Below are positions 26,175 through 36,333 of a stretch of 64,000 nt of DNA, in pieces. The stretch comes from Lachnospiraceae bacterium (GTDB lineage: Bacteria; Bacillota; Clostridia; Lachnospirales; Lachnospiraceae): positions 3,172 through 67,171 of the forward strand of contig SVFN01000009.1 of assembly GCA_015056815.1 (NCBI GenBank). The letters are read 5' to 3'. How positions within the stretch are numbered: position 1 is the first letter of the stretch; the number at the start of each line of letters is the position of its first letter. Position numbers and translations under genes: made by a program. The notes under the pieces are model-generated. The model saw only the letters and a list, made by a program, of their open reading frames with translations. It searched no databases and had not been told where the DNA came from.

Positions 26175-27857
26175 ATGTTAGAAAGTTTACGTGTAAAAAA
26201 TCTTGCGTTGATCGATGAAACGGAGGTATGTTTTTCAAAGGGGCTGAATATCCTGACCGGAGAGACCGGTGCCGGCAAATCACTGGTGATCGGATCCGTT
26301 AAACTGGCACTTGGAGGAAAAGCAGACAGGTCATTTATTCGAAACGGTGCGGATCATGCACTTGTAGAACTGGTTTTCAGTGTGACAAAAGAGCAGGAAA
26401 AAGCGTTGAAGGAGCTGGAAGTATATCCGGAGGATGGAATGCTTTCCATACAAAGAAGGATCATGCCTGCCAAAAGTGTCTGCCGGATCAACGGAGAGAT
26501 GATCGGCAGTCAGACACTGCGGGAGGCGGCAGGGATCCTGTTGGATATCCATGGGCAGCATGATAACCAGTCATTATTAAAAAAACAGAAGCATCTGGGC
26601 ATCCTGGATGCCTATTGTGCGAAAGAACTGGGAGAAGAACCAAAGTCTGTAAAAGAACAATACCTGACACTGAAAGCACTGGAAGAAGAGCTTGTGGAAG
26701 CAGAGTCGCTGGAAAAAGACAGCGGAAAAGAGATCGCGCTGGCGGAATTCGAATGTAAAGAAATCGAAGAAGCCGGGATAAAACCCGGAGAGGACGAGAT
26801 GCTGGAAGCGAAATTTCGCAAAATGAATCATGCGCGAAAGATCGGGGAAGCGGTAAAAAATGCGGCTTCCTGCATAGGCGGGCTGGATATGGAAAACGCG
26901 TCCACGATGACGGATCGTGCACTGCGGGAGCTGCATTCGGTGACAGAGTATGATGCGGCATTTGCGGATATGACAGAAGAGCTTCAGGCGGCCAGAGAAA
27001 TCTTGAATGATGTCAACCATGATCTTATACGATATATGGATGGAATTGAGTTTTCCGAGACGGATTATATGGAGACAGAGAGCCGGCTGAATCTGATCAA
27101 TCGCTTAAAAGACAAGTATGGACAAACCTTGGAAGAAATACAGAAGTATCAGGAAGAAAGAACGGCATTTCTGGAAAAGGTTCAGGATATTTCCGCTTAC
27201 CGGGATAAACTGAAAAACGATATTGAGAGACAGAGACAGGTCTTTTTGACGCATGCGAAGAAGGTCTCGGATATCCGCAAAAAACGTGCAGCGGTTTTGG
27301 AAAAAGAAATCAGCCGGGCACTTGTGGAACTCAATTTTCTGCAGGTGGAATTCAGGATACGGATAGAGACGGATGAAAATCGCGCAGGCATTACGGGAAT
27401 GGATGATGTTGAGTTTGTGATCTCTCTGAATCCGGGAGAGAAACCAAGATCACTGGGAGATGTTGCCAGTGGCGGTGAATTGTCCAGGATCATGCTGGCA
27501 CTCAAAACGGTGTTTGCAAAGCAGGATCAGATCCAGACACTGATCTTTGATGAGATTGATGCCGGTATCAGCGGCAAGACAGCGTGGAAGGTGTCTGAAA
27601 AACTTGCTGTGCTGGGCAGGGATCACCAGGTGATCTGTATAACCCATCTTCCACAGATAGCGGCAATGGCCGATTCTCATTTCCTTATTCAAAAAAGTGC
27701 AAATGAGAATCAGACAACGACAGAACTGATCACTTTGGAAAGGGATGAGATGATCAGAGAACTGGCACGCATGCTGGGAGGAGAAGAATTGACCGAAGCA
27801 GTCATAAATAATGCTGCCGAATTGAAAAAAATGGCAGACGAGACAAAACAATACTAA
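26175..27857 (+). CDS. recN: DNA repair protein RecN
   Basis: An SMC-like ATPase of 560 residues involved in double-strand break repair. Walker A is GETGAGKSLVI, the signature motif LSRIML follows SGGE, and Walker B with the D-loop is LIFDEIDAGISGKTAW. The central part is coiled coil (about 160-370). I chose ATG 26175 with AAGGAGA upstream; the GTG at 26151 is unlikely. A terminator follows. Confidence 0.97.
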   Translation: MLESLRVKNLALIDETEVCFSKGLNILTGETGAGKSLVIGSVKLALGGKADRSFIRNGADHALVELVFSVTKEQEKALKELEVYPEDGMLSIQRRIMPAKSVCRINGEMIGSQTLREAAGILLDIHGQHDNQSLLKKQKHLGILDAYCAKELGEEPKSVKEQYLTLKALEEELVEAESLEKDSGKEIALAEFECKEIEEAGIKPGEDEMLEAKFRKMNHARKIGEAVKNAASCIGGLDMENASTMTDRALRELHSVTEYDAAFADMTEELQAAREILNDVNHDLIRYMDGIEFSETDYMETESRLNLINRLKDKYGQTLEEIQKYQEERTAFLEKVQDISAYRDKLKNDIERQRQVFLTHAKKVSDIRKKRAAVLEKEISRALVELNFLQVEFRIRIETDENRAGITGMDDVEFVISLNPGEKPRSLGDVASGGELSRIMLALKTVFAKQDQIQTLIFDEIDAGISGKTAWKVSEKLAVLGRDHQVICITHLPQIAAMADSHFLIQKSANENQTTTELITLERDEMIRELARMLGGEELTEAVINNAAELKKMADETKQY

Positions 27858-27872
27858 TTAAAGAACCGGAAA

Positions 27873-27902
27873 AAGGCACATACTAGAGATGTGTCTTTTT
27901 TT
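27873..27902 (+). terminator. Terminator after recN
   Basis: A 9-bp stem (27873-27881 with 27889-27897, one G-U pair) with a 7-base loop and an eight-base T run. It separates recN from spoIVB. Confidence 0.85.
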
Positions 27903-27934
27903 TGTACGAATCAGGATCTGGGAAGGTGAAATAT

Positions 27935-29188
27935 ATGGAAGACGGACTGTTGATCTACAGACGCTTTTTAACAGGAATATTGTGGATAATGATTATGCTG
28001 TTTCTTACAACCGGCTATCTGAACTTTCGTGATCGTATTCCGGCACGGATCTATCTGAATGAGCAGTCTGAGAGAGAACTGCGTTTTGATATGCCTGTTA
28101 CGGTAATGACCGCGCTGAGTCATGATGTGGTAAACAAAGAGACAAAGAATACGAAATTGACCAGCCAGGTCAGATTGAGAGCCGGAGCTGAGGATACGTA
28201 CCATATGCAGGTCAGATTACTTGGAATGATCCCGGTCAGGGAAATTGATGTGACAGTACTGCAGAACAGACAGGTATATCCGGTCGGGATCCCGGTGGGT
28301 ATCTACCTGCATACGAGGGGGGTACTTGTTTTAGGCTGCTCAAAACTTCAGGGAGCAGACAGCCGGACTTATTCCCCGGCAGAGCATATTCTGAAAAAAG
28401 GTGATTATATTGAACGGATCGATGACCTTTGTGTAGATGACAAAGAAGAACTGATCCGGATGGTGCGAAACTCGGCGGGAAAAGAGCTGAAACTGAGAAT
28501 ACGCCGTCAAGAAGAAGAATTTGATGTCAAGGTTGTTCCAAAGATGGCAAAAGACGGAAACTACAAGATCGGAGTCTGGGTCTGTGACAGTGCGCAGGGA
28601 ATCGGCACATTATCCTATATCGACGAGAAAGGAAAATTTGCAGCGTTGGGGCATGGAATCAGCAATGTGGATGCCGACGCTGTTCTTAAGCTGGGATACG
28701 GTGCTTTGTATGATGCGGATATCATATCGATCAAAAGAGGACAAAAAGCCGATCCGGGAGAACTGACGGGACTGATCGTTTTGCAGGACAGCGAACTGAT
28801 GGGAGAGATTCATTCCAATACGGACACAGGCATCTTCGGAGCGCTGACGGAAGAAAGCAGACTGTGGTCCTGTCTGGAAAGACCGGTCCCGGTAGGATAC
28901 AAAGAGGAGATCGTGCCCGGTGCAGTGAAGATCCTGTGCAGGATCGGAGAAGAACCCTGTTATTATGATGCAAGGATCGTGTCTGTGGATTATCATGCCG
29001 GAGACAGTCATAAGGATATGGAACTGGAGATCACGGATGCAGAACTACTGAAACTGACCGGCGGAATCGTGCAGGGAATGAGCGGAAGTCCTATTTTGCA
29101 AAACGGTAAGATCATCGGAGTTGTGACACATGTACTGGTAAATGATCCGGCCAGGGGATACGGGATTTTTATAGAAAACATGTTATGA
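27935..29188 (+). CDS. spoIVB: SpoIVB serine peptidase
   Basis: A forespore-secreted protease of clan PA (family S55) that triggers pro-sigma-K processing. The 417-residue product has an N-terminal membrane anchor (about 12-30), a PDZ domain (about 110-190), and the peptidase domain. Catalytic His is in AALGHGIS and Ser in GMSGSPIL. GGGAAGG precedes ATG 27935. In many Clostridia spo0A follows directly; here it does not, and a chemotaxis receptor follows after 250 bases. Confidence 0.96.
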   Translation: MEDGLLIYRRFLTGILWIMIMLFLTTGYLNFRDRIPARIYLNEQSERELRFDMPVTVMTALSHDVVNKETKNTKLTSQVRLRAGAEDTYHMQVRLLGMIPVREIDVTVLQNRQVYPVGIPVGIYLHTRGVLVLGCSKLQGADSRTYSPAEHILKKGDYIERIDDLCVDDKEELIRMVRNSAGKELKLRIRRQEEEFDVKVVPKMAKDGNYKIGVWVCDSAQGIGTLSYIDEKGKFAALGHGISNVDADAVLKLGYGALYDADIISIKRGQKADPGELTGLIVLQDSELMGEIHSNTDTGIFGALTEESRLWSCLERPVPVGYKEEIVPGAVKILCRIGEEPCYYDARIVSVDYHAGDSHKDMELEITDAELLKLTGGIVQGMSGSPILQNGKIIGVVTHVLVNDPARGYGIFIENML

Positions 29189-29235
29189 CCCACCCTACAT
29201 GGAGCACGAAGCACGGAACAATCCGGATATCGGTT

Positions 29236-29242
29236 TTCGACA
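29236..29242 (-). promoter_or_regulatory. Isolated 0A-box-like heptamer downstream of spoIVB
   Basis: TTCGACA on the plus strand is the complement of the Spo0A box TGTCGAA. A seven-base match can occur by chance. The rest of 29189-29439 holds no gene, only A/T-rich sequence and an inverted repeat AAAATTG/CAATTTT (29360-29384). Confidence 0.25.
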
Positions 29243-29439
29243 CCGACATCATGTTATGAAACTGGTCAAAATCACCAAAGATTAGAAAAAAAAATTGATG
29301 AATAGACGAATTGTAAAATATGCTGAAACAAGGTAGAATAAACATATATTTTACTGTCTAAAATTGAATAAATTCTACAATTTTTGGATGGTAATAGAGG
29401 GTAAAAGTTATAAAAAATTCAAACAGGAGGGTGCGGAGA

Positions 29440-31494
29440 ATGAAATTTAAACGAATCAGTTCCAAAATGATGGTATTGATTCTGCCGTTTGTGCTCATTG
29501 CGATGATCGTGTTGACGGCTGTCAGTATCACTTCCAGCAAGACGGCCATTCATGAGCAGGTTGATCAGACCATGAATGCTGAGCTTGCGGCGAGAGAGGG
29601 AGAGATGGGAGAGTATCTGGACTCGGTTTCCAACATGGCGACGACGATCGCTGATCTGGTAGAGACCAGTTACAAGCAGGTAAAATGGGAAGAATATGAG
29701 GGTATGCTTGGTAATATCATCATGGACAATGAGCTGGTGATGGGAAGCGGTCTCTGGTTTGCACCTTATGCCTTTGACGAGAATGAGGAGTACATGGGAC
29801 CATATGTCTATAAAGACGGCGGCGGTGTTACCACTACCTTCGACTACAGCAATGCGGAATATGATTACTTTAATCAGGAATACTATACGATGTGTGTCAA
29901 TGCGAAGGAAGCACAGTTTACGGATCCCTATTATGATCCGACTTCCGGTGTGGTCATGTCCACCTGCGCTTGTCCGATCATTGCGGACGGACAGTTTCAG
30001 GGATGTGTGACCGTGGATATCCAGCTCGGGACGCTGACTACTCTGATCGATAACATCGTAGTGGGCAAGGCGGGCAGTGCGATGTTAACGACAGCAGACG
30101 GTACTTATCTGGCAGGCGTGGATGCGACAAAGGTACAGAATGCGATGAACATTACAGCTGACACCAATGCTTCACTGGCAGAGGCGGGCAAACAGATCGT
30201 GAGTGCGCAAAACGGAGCGGTTTCCTACAAAGGGGAAAAAGGCTGGATGAATCTGTACTTTTCTACCTTGAGCAGTACAGGCTGGAAGCTGATCTTGCAG
30301 ATCCCGCAGGCAGAGTTAAATGCATCGACCAAGAGCCTCATGAAAAATCTTTCTATGGTATCGGTCATCGCGATCATTGCAGTCATTCTGGTCGTGCTGT
30401 TACAGGTAAACTCGATCGCAAAGGGGATCGGAGCAGTACAGAAGTTTGCGGGTTCTCTGGCGGAGGGGGATTTTACGATCGCACCGCTTAAGGTTACAAC
30501 AAGGGATGAACTGGGGCAGATGGGAGATTCCCTGAACCTGATGTTTGACAATAATAAAGAAGTGATCACAAATATCAAATACCGCACGATGGAAATCGAC
30601 GGTGCCAGTGTGAGACTGCGTGATGCGGCGAATATCCTGTCAGGTAAATTCGGCGAGATCCAGAAATACATGAATGAAGTGAACACAGCCATGCTTTCCA
30701 CCAGTGCTGCGACAGAGCAGGTAAATGCTTCAACGGAGGAAGTGCTGTCCAATGTCAACCTTCTTGCATCCGAGGCGGGCAAAAGCATGCAGATGGCAGA
30801 GGAGATCAAGGCGAGAGCGGATAAGGTCGGTGAGAACAGCCGAAGCTCCTATGAATCAGCGACGAAGCTTTCCGGACAGTTTGAAAAGCGACTGCAACTG
30901 AGCATCGAGAACGCAAAGGTGGTAGAGAGCATCGGCGAGCTTGCCAATGTTATTTCGGGAATCGCGGAGCAGATCAACCTGCTTTCCCTGAATGCTTCGA
31001 TCGAAGCGGCAAGAGCAGGAGAAGCCGGTCGTGGCTTTGCAGTCGTGGCGACAGAAATCGGTTCTTTGGCCGGTAATACCACAGAGGCCGTCGAACAGAT
31101 CCAATCGACGATCGCGGATGTGAAGAATGCCTTTGGAGAGCTGGTGAAAGATGCAGAAGGCATGTTGGGCTTTGTACAGAACACAGTAGCACCTGATTAC
31201 AGTAATTTTGTGACAGTGGCAGAGCAGTATGGGAAGGATGCCGAAGAATTTGATTCCACCTCCAATGAGATCTCGAACATGTCCGAGGCGATCAAGCATA
31301 TCATGCAGGAAGTTACGGATGCAGTACAAAGTATTGCGGAGGCGACCGAGAGTACGACGGAACTGAGTTCGGATATCAGTGCTTCCATCGAGGTTGTTTC
31401 GGAGCATGTGCTGGATATTACAGATATGTCGGATGCACAGGAGAAGATTGTCAAGGATCTGAACAATGTGGTTGACAAATTTACGCTGGAGTAA
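29440..31494 (+). CDS. Methyl-accepting chemotaxis protein with extracellular Cache-type sensor
   Basis: A 684-residue receptor: membrane helix near 10-32, a large extracellular region (about 35-295) with dCache-like features, a second helix (about 302-325), a HAMP region, and the cytoplasmic signalling domain. The hairpin tip contains [20 protein letters not shown] and the FAVVATEI segment. The sensor includes [18 protein letters not shown] and [11 protein letters not shown]; a small-molecule ligand is likely but unknown. I chose ATG 29440 with GGAGG nine bases upstream. A thiC promoter begins at its stop codon. Confidence 0.93.
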   Translation: MKFKRISSKMMVLILPFVLIAMIVLTAVSITSSKTAIHEQVDQTMNAELAAREGEMGEYLDSVSNMATTIADLVETSYKQVKWEEYEGMLGNIIMDNELVMGSGLWFAPYAFDENEEYMGPYVYKDGGGVTTTFDYSNAEYDYFNQEYYTMCVNAKEAQFTDPYYDPTSGVVMSTCACPIIADGQFQGCVTVDIQLGTLTTLIDNIVVGKAGSAMLTTADGTYLAGVDATKVQNAMNITADTNASLAEAGKQIVSAQNGAVSYKGEKGWMNLYFSTLSSTGWKLILQIPQAELNASTKSLMKNLSMVSVIAIIAVILVVLLQVNSIAKGIGAVQKFAGSLAEGDFTIAPLKVTTRDELGQMGDSLNLMFDNNKEVITNIKYRTMEIDGASVRLRDAANILSGKFGEIQKYMNEVNTAMLSTSAATEQVNASTEEVLSNVNLLASEAGKSMQMAEEIKARADKVGENSRSSYESATKLSGQFEKRLQLSIENAKVVESIGELANVISGIAEQINLLSLNASIEAARAGEAGRGFAVVATEIGSLAGNTTEAVEQIQSTIADVKNAFGELVKDAEGMLGFVQNTVAPDYSNFVTVAEQYGKDAEEFDSTSNEISNMSEAIKHIMQEVTDAVQSIAEATESTTELSSDISASIEVVSEHVLDITDMSDAQEKIVKDLNNVVDKFTLE

Positions 31495-31495
31495 T

Positions 31496-31524
31496 TTGAC
31501 AAAAAGAAAAGAATGTGCTTAAAT
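31496..31524 (+). promoter_or_regulatory. Promoter of thiC
   Basis: TTGACA, 17 bases, TTAAAT, with TG one base before the -10. The -35 begins one base after the MCP stop codon. Transcription would start near 31531, just before the riboswitch. Confidence 0.8.
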
Positions 31525-31540
31525 AGTACATAATTGAAAA

Positions 31541-31625
31541 CGGGGAGCTCATGGTTGGGCTGAGAGTAGACCATAAGGTCTTGACCCATAACCTGATTTG
31601 GATAATGCCAGCGTAGGGAAATCTA
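31541..31625 (+). promoter_or_regulatory. TPP riboswitch (THI element)
   Basis: All conserved parts are present: the GGGGAGC start, CTGAGA, GACCC, ACCTGAT, GGATAATGCCAGCGTAGGGA. This thiamine diphosphate aptamer shuts off thiamine genes when the cofactor is abundant. The downstream gene is thiC, as expected. A terminator hairpin follows, so control is probably by transcription termination. Confidence 0.97.
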
Positions 31626-31640
31626 AAAGATGAAAGTCTG

Positions 31641-31680
31641 AGAGCAGATACACTATGTTTGTGGGGTATCTGCTCTTTTT
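31641..31680 (+). terminator. TPP-riboswitch expression-platform terminator
   Basis: An 11-bp stem (31641-31651 with 31666-31676), 14-base loop and a T run, 16 bases before the thiC start. It would form when TPP is bound. Confidence 0.88.
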
Positions 31681-31696
31681 ATAGGAGGTAAACTTT

Positions 31697-33007
31697 ATGA
31701 AAAGGTATACAACACAGATGGATGCGGCCAGAAAAGGAATCCTGACACCGCAGATGGAGATCGTTGCGAAAAAAGAACATATGCAGCCGGAGACACTTAT
31801 GAAATTTGTCGCTGAGGGAAAGGTAGCGATCTGTGCCAATAAACACCATACCTGCCTGGAACCGGAAGGGGTGGGTAGTATGCTGCGGACGAAGATCAAT
31901 GTCAACCTTGGGGTATCGAGAGACTGCAAGGATTATGAAATCGAAATGCAGAAGGTTATGAGTGCCGTGAAATTGGGAGCAGAAGCGATCATGGATCTGT
32001 CAAGTCATGGAAATACCCAGCCCTTCCGTCGCAAGCTGACTTCGGAATGTCCGGCTATGATCGGTACCGTGCCGGTTTATGACAGTGTGATCCATTATCA
32101 GAGGGATCTGGCCACATTGACAGCGAAAGACTTTATTGATGTGGTGCGTCTTCATGCCGAGGACGGAGTTGACTTTGTGACACTTCATTGCGGTATTACG
32201 AGAAAAACGATTGAGCAGATCCGCAGTCATAAGCGCAAGATGAACATTGTCAGCCGTGGAGGATCTCTGGTATTCGCATGGATGTCTATGACTGGAGAGG
32301 AGAATCCGTTTTATGAATATTATGATGAGATACTGGACATCTGTGAAGAACATGATGTGACGATCTCGCTGGGAGACGCCTGCAGGCCCGGCTGTCTGGC
32401 CGATGCGACAGATGTCTGTCAGATCGAGGAGTTAGTAAGACTGGGAGAACTGACAAAGCGCGCCTGGGCAAGAAACGTACAGGTTATGGTGGAAGGACCT
32501 GGACATGTACCGCTTGATCAGGTAGCCGCCAATATGAAGGTGCAGCAGACCATATGTATGGGAGCACCGTTCTATGTATTGGGACCTCTGGTAACGGATA
32601 TCGCGCCCGGTTATGATCACATCACCTCTGCCATTGGCGGAGCTGTGGCGGCTATGAACGGTGCGGCGTTTCTGTGTTACGTGACGCCGGCGGAGCATCT
32701 GGCGCTGCCGAATGTGGAAGATGTGAAACAGGGGATCATCGCTTCCAAGATCGCGGCGCATGCCGCCGATATTGCAAAGGGTATTCCGAAAGCCAGGGAT
32801 ATCGATGATAAAATGGCGGATGCAAGACGGAATCTTGACTGGGATGCACAATATGCCTGTGCACTGGATCCGGAAACCGCGAAGGCGATCCGCGACAGTC
32901 GCAAGCCGGAAGACGACCATAGCGATACCTGCAGTATGTGTGGCAAATTCTGTGCAGTCCGGAGTATGAATAAAGCTCTTGCCGGAGAGTATATAGACAT
33001 TTTGTAA
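31697..33007 (+). CDS. thiC: Phosphomethylpyrimidine synthase ThiC
   Basis: A radical-SAM-type enzyme that converts aminoimidazole ribotide to hydroxymethylpyrimidine phosphate for thiamine. The 436-residue product is the short bacterial form. The [4Fe-4S] cluster cysteines are in CSMCGKFC near the C-terminus. Typical core segments are [29 protein letters not shown] and [14 protein letters not shown]. Other thi genes are absent here, so the rest of the pathway is elsewhere. TAGGAGG precedes the ATG. Confidence 0.98.
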   Translation: MKRYTTQMDAARKGILTPQMEIVAKKEHMQPETLMKFVAEGKVAICANKHHTCLEPEGVGSMLRTKINVNLGVSRDCKDYEIEMQKVMSAVKLGAEAIMDLSSHGNTQPFRRKLTSECPAMIGTVPVYDSVIHYQRDLATLTAKDFIDVVRLHAEDGVDFVTLHCGITRKTIEQIRSHKRKMNIVSRGGSLVFAWMSMTGEENPFYEYYDEILDICEEHDVTISLGDACRPGCLADATDVCQIEELVRLGELTKRAWARNVQVMVEGPGHVPLDQVAANMKVQQTICMGAPFYVLGPLVTDIAPGYDHITSAIGGAVAAMNGAAFLCYVTPAEHLALPNVEDVKQGIIASKIAAHAADIAKGIPKARDIDDKMADARRNLDWDAQYACALDPETAKAIRDSRKPEDDHSDTCSMCGKFCAVRSMNKALAGEYIDIL

Positions 33008-33020
33008 CAGCAGGGTAGAA

Positions 33021-33056
33021 AATATCCCGACAGAAAACTGTCGGGATATTTTTATA
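33021..33056. terminator. Bidirectional terminator between thiC and the minus-strand MCP
   Basis: A perfect 13-bp stem (33021-33033 with 33038-33050) with an AAAA loop. T-rich sequence follows on both strands, so it can end both convergent transcripts. Confidence 0.9.
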
Positions 33057-33067
33057 CAGAAGAAACC

Positions 33068-34720
33068 TTATAACTGGAAAAATGCCATATCCTGATCCAG
33101 TTTGTCTGCCAGACCTTTCAATTCATCGGCTGATGCATGCAAAGACTGGATCGACTCATTCAGTCCGATCATGGAAGCGGAAGTTTCTTCACTCGAAGCA
33201 GAGTTCTCTTCGCTGATGGAGGACAGTGTTGCGATCTCATCTACCACCACATTCTTGGCATTCATGCAGGTAACGGTGTTGGAAGAAATGGAATCCACAT
33301 TTCTGACGGTTTCGTTGATCTGGGATACCATAGATCTCATGCTGTCGATCGAACCGGAAAGAGCCCGGGTCACTTTATCGCTGATCTCCTGGACGGCAGC
33401 TACCTTTTTGGTCGCCATGTCGGAAACGGCTAACAGAGAGGTCATCTCTTCCTTGATCTCATCCGCGGTTGTATTGGAATCCGTAGCAAGATTACCGATC
33501 TCCGTAGCAACTACCGCAAAACCGCGTCCGGCTTCACCGGCACGTGCAGCCTCAATGGAAGCGTTGAGTGCCAGCAGGTTTGTCTGGGATGCGATATTGT
33601 TGATCATTGTGACCTTTTCGTTTACGACATGAACAGCATTGCTGGTATCCTGGATCGCTTTGAAGATCTCGTCGGTGTTATGTTTCATCTCCCGGAAATT
33701 CTTCGCAAGATCTTCGAATACGATGCCGGATTCTTCGCTGCTGCTTTTCATGGATGCGGCGGTGTCTGCCAAAGAATCGGCATTAGCAGTAACCTGCGTT
33801 ACAGCCTCGTCAATATTGGTAACATTCGACGCCATATCCTGTACGGCTTCTGCCTGTTCTAAAGCACCTCTTGAAATCTCATTGACCGCATCGGATACGC
33901 TGGAAGCGGTCTCGGCAATCTGTCGGGAAGTAGCATCCAGATCCACAGCCCTGGATTGCAGAACCTCCGTTGTGTTCTTTACATCCTTCACTACTTCGTC
34001 GAGAACATCAACCAGTTCGTTGGTGTGGCGGAGAGCGGAACCAATCTCATCGTTGCGCTCAAGATATCTGGTCGCTTTGATGAATTTACCTTCCGAAAGA
34101 TTTTCTATGCTTTCATTCATGGCATTTACGGCGCCGGCAAACCTGTGCGCTGAGCTGACCGCTACAATGATCGAGATAATCAACAACAGGGAGCCGATCA
34201 TGATCATGATGATGGTGGAGCGCTGAATTGCTTTATTTACGGAGGCTCTTGACTTGCCGGTAAAGGCCATGCCAGCTACCTGACCGTCCTGTATGATCGG
34301 GACATATGCCACGAAATAAGCAGTCCCTGCGACATTTGTATTTTTGGAGATAAAAGTCTTTTGAGCGTTGATGACCTGCGCGATGACCTCCGGAGCAGCC
34401 TGTGTGCCGATCACAGAAGTACCGAGAGACGAATTATGCCTGGTATCACCAATGAAATATGTATAATCATAGCCGGTATTCGACTTCAATTCGGATTCCA
34501 GAGCATTTTCCCCCTCCGGGCGGTCTGAATGATCCATAAGAAGATCACGATATGCATAGGAGGATGCCAGTAATCCTTCGATGACTTCTTCTTCCATGCC
34601 GCTTTTCATAAACAGGATACCGGTGATCAGCAGAATCAGACCGATTACACAGGCCGGCAGCATAGATAGCAGAAGAATGCGGGCTTTAACAGTAAAGTGT
34701 TGTTCTTTTGACTTTTTCAT
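33068..34720 (-). CDS. Methyl-accepting chemotaxis protein with single-Cache-like sensor
   Basis: A 550-residue receptor on the minus strand. It has a membrane helix near 17-40, an extracellular region of about 130 residues ([34 protein letters not shown]), a second helix near 170-190, HAMP, and the signalling domain. The tip reads [20 protein letters not shown], followed by FAVVATEI. The compact sensor fits a single-Cache fold. I chose the ATG at 34720, which has GAGAGAGGGA upstream, over the ATG at 34738. It has a long leader with its own strong promoter. Confidence 0.93.
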   Translation of the reverse strand: MKKSKEQHFTVKARILLLSMLPACVIGLILLITGILFMKSGMEEEVIEGLLASSYAYRDLLMDHSDRPEGENALESELKSNTGYDYTYFIGDTRHNSSLGTSVIGTQAAPEVIAQVINAQKTFISKNTNVAGTAYFVAYVPIIQDGQVAGMAFTGKSRASVNKAIQRSTIIMIMIGSLLLIISIIVAVSSAHRFAGAVNAMNESIENLSEGKFIKATRYLERNDEIGSALRHTNELVDVLDEVVKDVKNTTEVLQSRAVDLDATSRQIAETASSVSDAVNEISRGALEQAEAVQDMASNVTNIDEAVTQVTANADSLADTAASMKSSSEESGIVFEDLAKNFREMKHNTDEIFKAIQDTSNAVHVVNEKVTMINNIASQTNLLALNASIEAARAGEAGRGFAVVATEIGNLATDSNTTADEIKEEMTSLLAVSDMATKKVAAVQEISDKVTRALSGSIDSMRSMVSQINETVRNVDSISSNTVTCMNAKNVVVDEIATLSSISEENSASSEETSASMIGLNESIQSLHASADELKGLADKLDQDMAFFQL

Positions 34721-34934
34721 AAAAAATCCCTCTCTCATTGAAAACAGGTTAACGGGTTACGATTGATGATCAAATTTCGCAATGATTCAAAGCAACATGA
34801 AGTATAAGAACAAGACTGCCCGGAAGAACAGGATAAACACCAAGTCGGAAATCCCTCAAATTTATATCTGACAAAAGGTGCAGGCAGTTTGTCTTTCAAA
34901 TCAGGTTGTTGTTTTGAATATATCGGAAAATTAT
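34721..34934 (-). promoter_or_regulatory. Long, possibly structured 5' leader of the minus-strand MCP
   Basis: About 210 bases separate the predicted start site from the ATG. A 10-bp stem with one bulge can join 34810-34820 and 34883-34892, enclosing about 60 bases that contain further complementary GCACC/GGTGT segments. I do not recognise it as a c-di-GMP or other known riboswitch. No open reading frame of note lies in it. Confidence 0.4.
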
Positions 34935-34940
34935 AATAAT

Positions 34941-34970
34941 ATTATAAGATGACAGAATAAAAACTGTCAA
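34941..34970 (-). promoter_or_regulatory. Sigma-A promoter of the minus-strand MCP
   Basis: On the minus strand TTGACA (34965-34970) and TATAAT (34941-34946) are both perfect, 18 bases apart. This is a housekeeping promoter rather than a flagellar sigma-D one. Confidence 0.85.
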
Positions 34971-35093
34971 TTTATTGTGCAAAAATGATTGAAAAAGAAT
35001 CAGAAAATGAAAAAGTCGACAAGAAAGAAACAGGAAAAGTGAAAGAAGAAGTGTTTGTGAGATACAAAAAGATGACAAATTTTGTGGATGTTA

Positions 35094-35122
35094 TTGTTTT
35101 TTTTGCGCTTTAACATTACAAT
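35094..35122 (+). promoter_or_regulatory. Promoter of the coiled-coil/vWA operon
   Basis: TTGTTT, 17 bases, TACAAT; the transcript would start about 25 bases before the ATG at 35153. It is divergent from the MCP promoter. Confidence 0.6.
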
Positions 35123-35152
35123 GAAATAGAGTCTTGAAAAAGGGAAATGCGT

Positions 35153-35584
35153 ATGAAGAAACAGGGAGAAAAACGTTACGATAAGACCTGTGAGAATAAA
35201 TGGCAGGATAAAGAAGTGCGACTGCTGCAGCAAAAATATCTCAGGTTATCCGAACGGACATCAAAACTATACGAACAGATTGAAAAAAGTGCACAGGAGA
35301 AGCAATATTGTGAGACAGGTATGTATCTGCTGTCATCGAATCTGCTGCTGAGCGATTACAGAGTGTTGCTGGCGCAGGAAAAGAAGCAGTCAGACAAGCT
35401 CACTACGGAGCCTTTTTGTCTGCAGCCGCTTATTCATGAGACAGAAAAAGAAATCGAAAGGCTGACAGGTCTGATCCGGATCATGAGACAGAACGAAACG
35501 GCACTCAGACAAAAAACGGAGGCGGAGAATCTTTCACTGTATTCGTATTTCAAAAAATTACTGGAGGAAGGAAATCAGTCATGA
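35153..35584 (+). CDS. Small cytoplasmic coiled-coil protein of a vWA operon
   Basis: A 143-residue charged, helical protein with no signal peptide or membrane helix. It is rich in Lys, Glu and Gln and shows heptad patterns (LLQQKYLRLSERTSKLYEQI; ETEKEIERLTGLIRIM). I do not recognise the family. It is the first gene of a three-gene unit in which each stop overlaps the next start (ATGA), so the products are probably made in fixed ratio. The AGGGA before the ATG supports 35153 over the ATG at 35147. Confidence 0.8.
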   Translation: MKKQGEKRYDKTCENKWQDKEVRLLQQKYLRLSERTSKLYEQIEKSAQEKQYCETGMYLLSSNLLLSDYRVLLAQEKKQSDKLTTEPFCLQPLIHETEKEIERLTGLIRIMRQNETALRQKTEAENLSLYSYFKKLLEEGNQS

Positions 35585-36333
35585 TAAAAACAGGCCCAAA
35601 GAAGATCGCGCAAAGAGCTGCGATTACCCTTATCATCCTTCTGTCCTGTCTTTTTGTCCTGTTGGGGAAAAACAACTGTATTGTCTATCTGGGAATCGGT
35701 GCATACAAGTGGGTGCGCACGATTCTTATGATTTGTGCGGCCACAAGTGCTGTGAACCTTTGCGGGCATATTTTTGCGTATGTGCACCAAAAAAGAAAAA
35801 CACAGTTGCAGGATCGTTTAAGAAGCAGGGAAGAATCGGACGAAACAAAAAGAAACACAGCAGTACTGTCTGTGAAGGAGGAGCTTGAAAACGACAGACT
35901 CTGTGCAATGTTAGAAAAAGCGGAACAGGCAGAATGGCAGATATTGCAAACAGAATTGGGACAATGCCGCAGACAACTGGCAGAAATGGATGAACTGCAG
36001 GATAAGCTGACAGGGCTTTTACAGACAAACGAAGCAGATTCCCTTTCGGATACGGAGGAAATACTGGAAAAAGTCGAACAACAGATCTGCAAAAATGTCA
36101 GAAAAGTGCTGAATCACATACAGATACGCGATCCGTCAGATCAGGGGGATCAGGTCAGTGCGAGAGAAAAAATACAGGAGTGTGTGCAGGACAACGAAGC
36201 ACAGCTCGGACAGACAAAAGAGTTTTTGTATGCGCTGGCAGAGTTTTTAAACCGGCAGGGTGAGAATGAAAATGATGTATCTATGCTTCAGATCTATAAA
36301 GAGACGATTTTGGATTCGCTAAAAAATACATGA
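35581..36333 (+). CDS. Membrane-anchored coiled-coil protein of the vWA operon
   Basis: A 250-residue protein with two N-terminal hydrophobic segments (ITLIILLSCLFVLLG and LMICAATSAVNLCGHIFAY), then a long cytoplasmic coiled coil rich in Glu, Gln and Leu. It overlaps both neighbours by four bases. A membrane-tethered partner for the soluble coiled-coil protein before it, or for the lipoprotein after it, is plausible. No enzymatic motif is visible and I do not recognise the family. Confidence 0.8.
   Translation: MIKTGPKKIAQRAAITLIILLSCLFVLLGKNNCIVYLGIGAYKWVRTILMICAATSAVNLCGHIFAYVHQKRKTQLQDRLRSREESDETKRNTAVLSVKEELENDRLCAMLEKAEQAEWQILQTELGQCRRQLAEMDELQDKLTGLLQTNEADSLSDTEEILEKVEQQICKNVRKVLNHIQIRDPSDQGDQVSAREKIQECVQDNEAQLGQTKEFLYALAEFLNRQGENENDVSMLQIYKETILDSLKNT

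Noticed and set aside
31641-31680. The thiC leader hairpin as an ordinary terminator of the MCP gene
   Set aside because: It follows the TPP aptamer directly and lies 16 bases before thiC, so it is the riboswitch expression platform, although it may also end MCP transcripts.
34721-34934. Cyclic di-GMP riboswitch before the MCP
   Set aside because: Neither the class I core nor the class II pseudoknot sequence I remember is present; kept only as an unknown structured leader.
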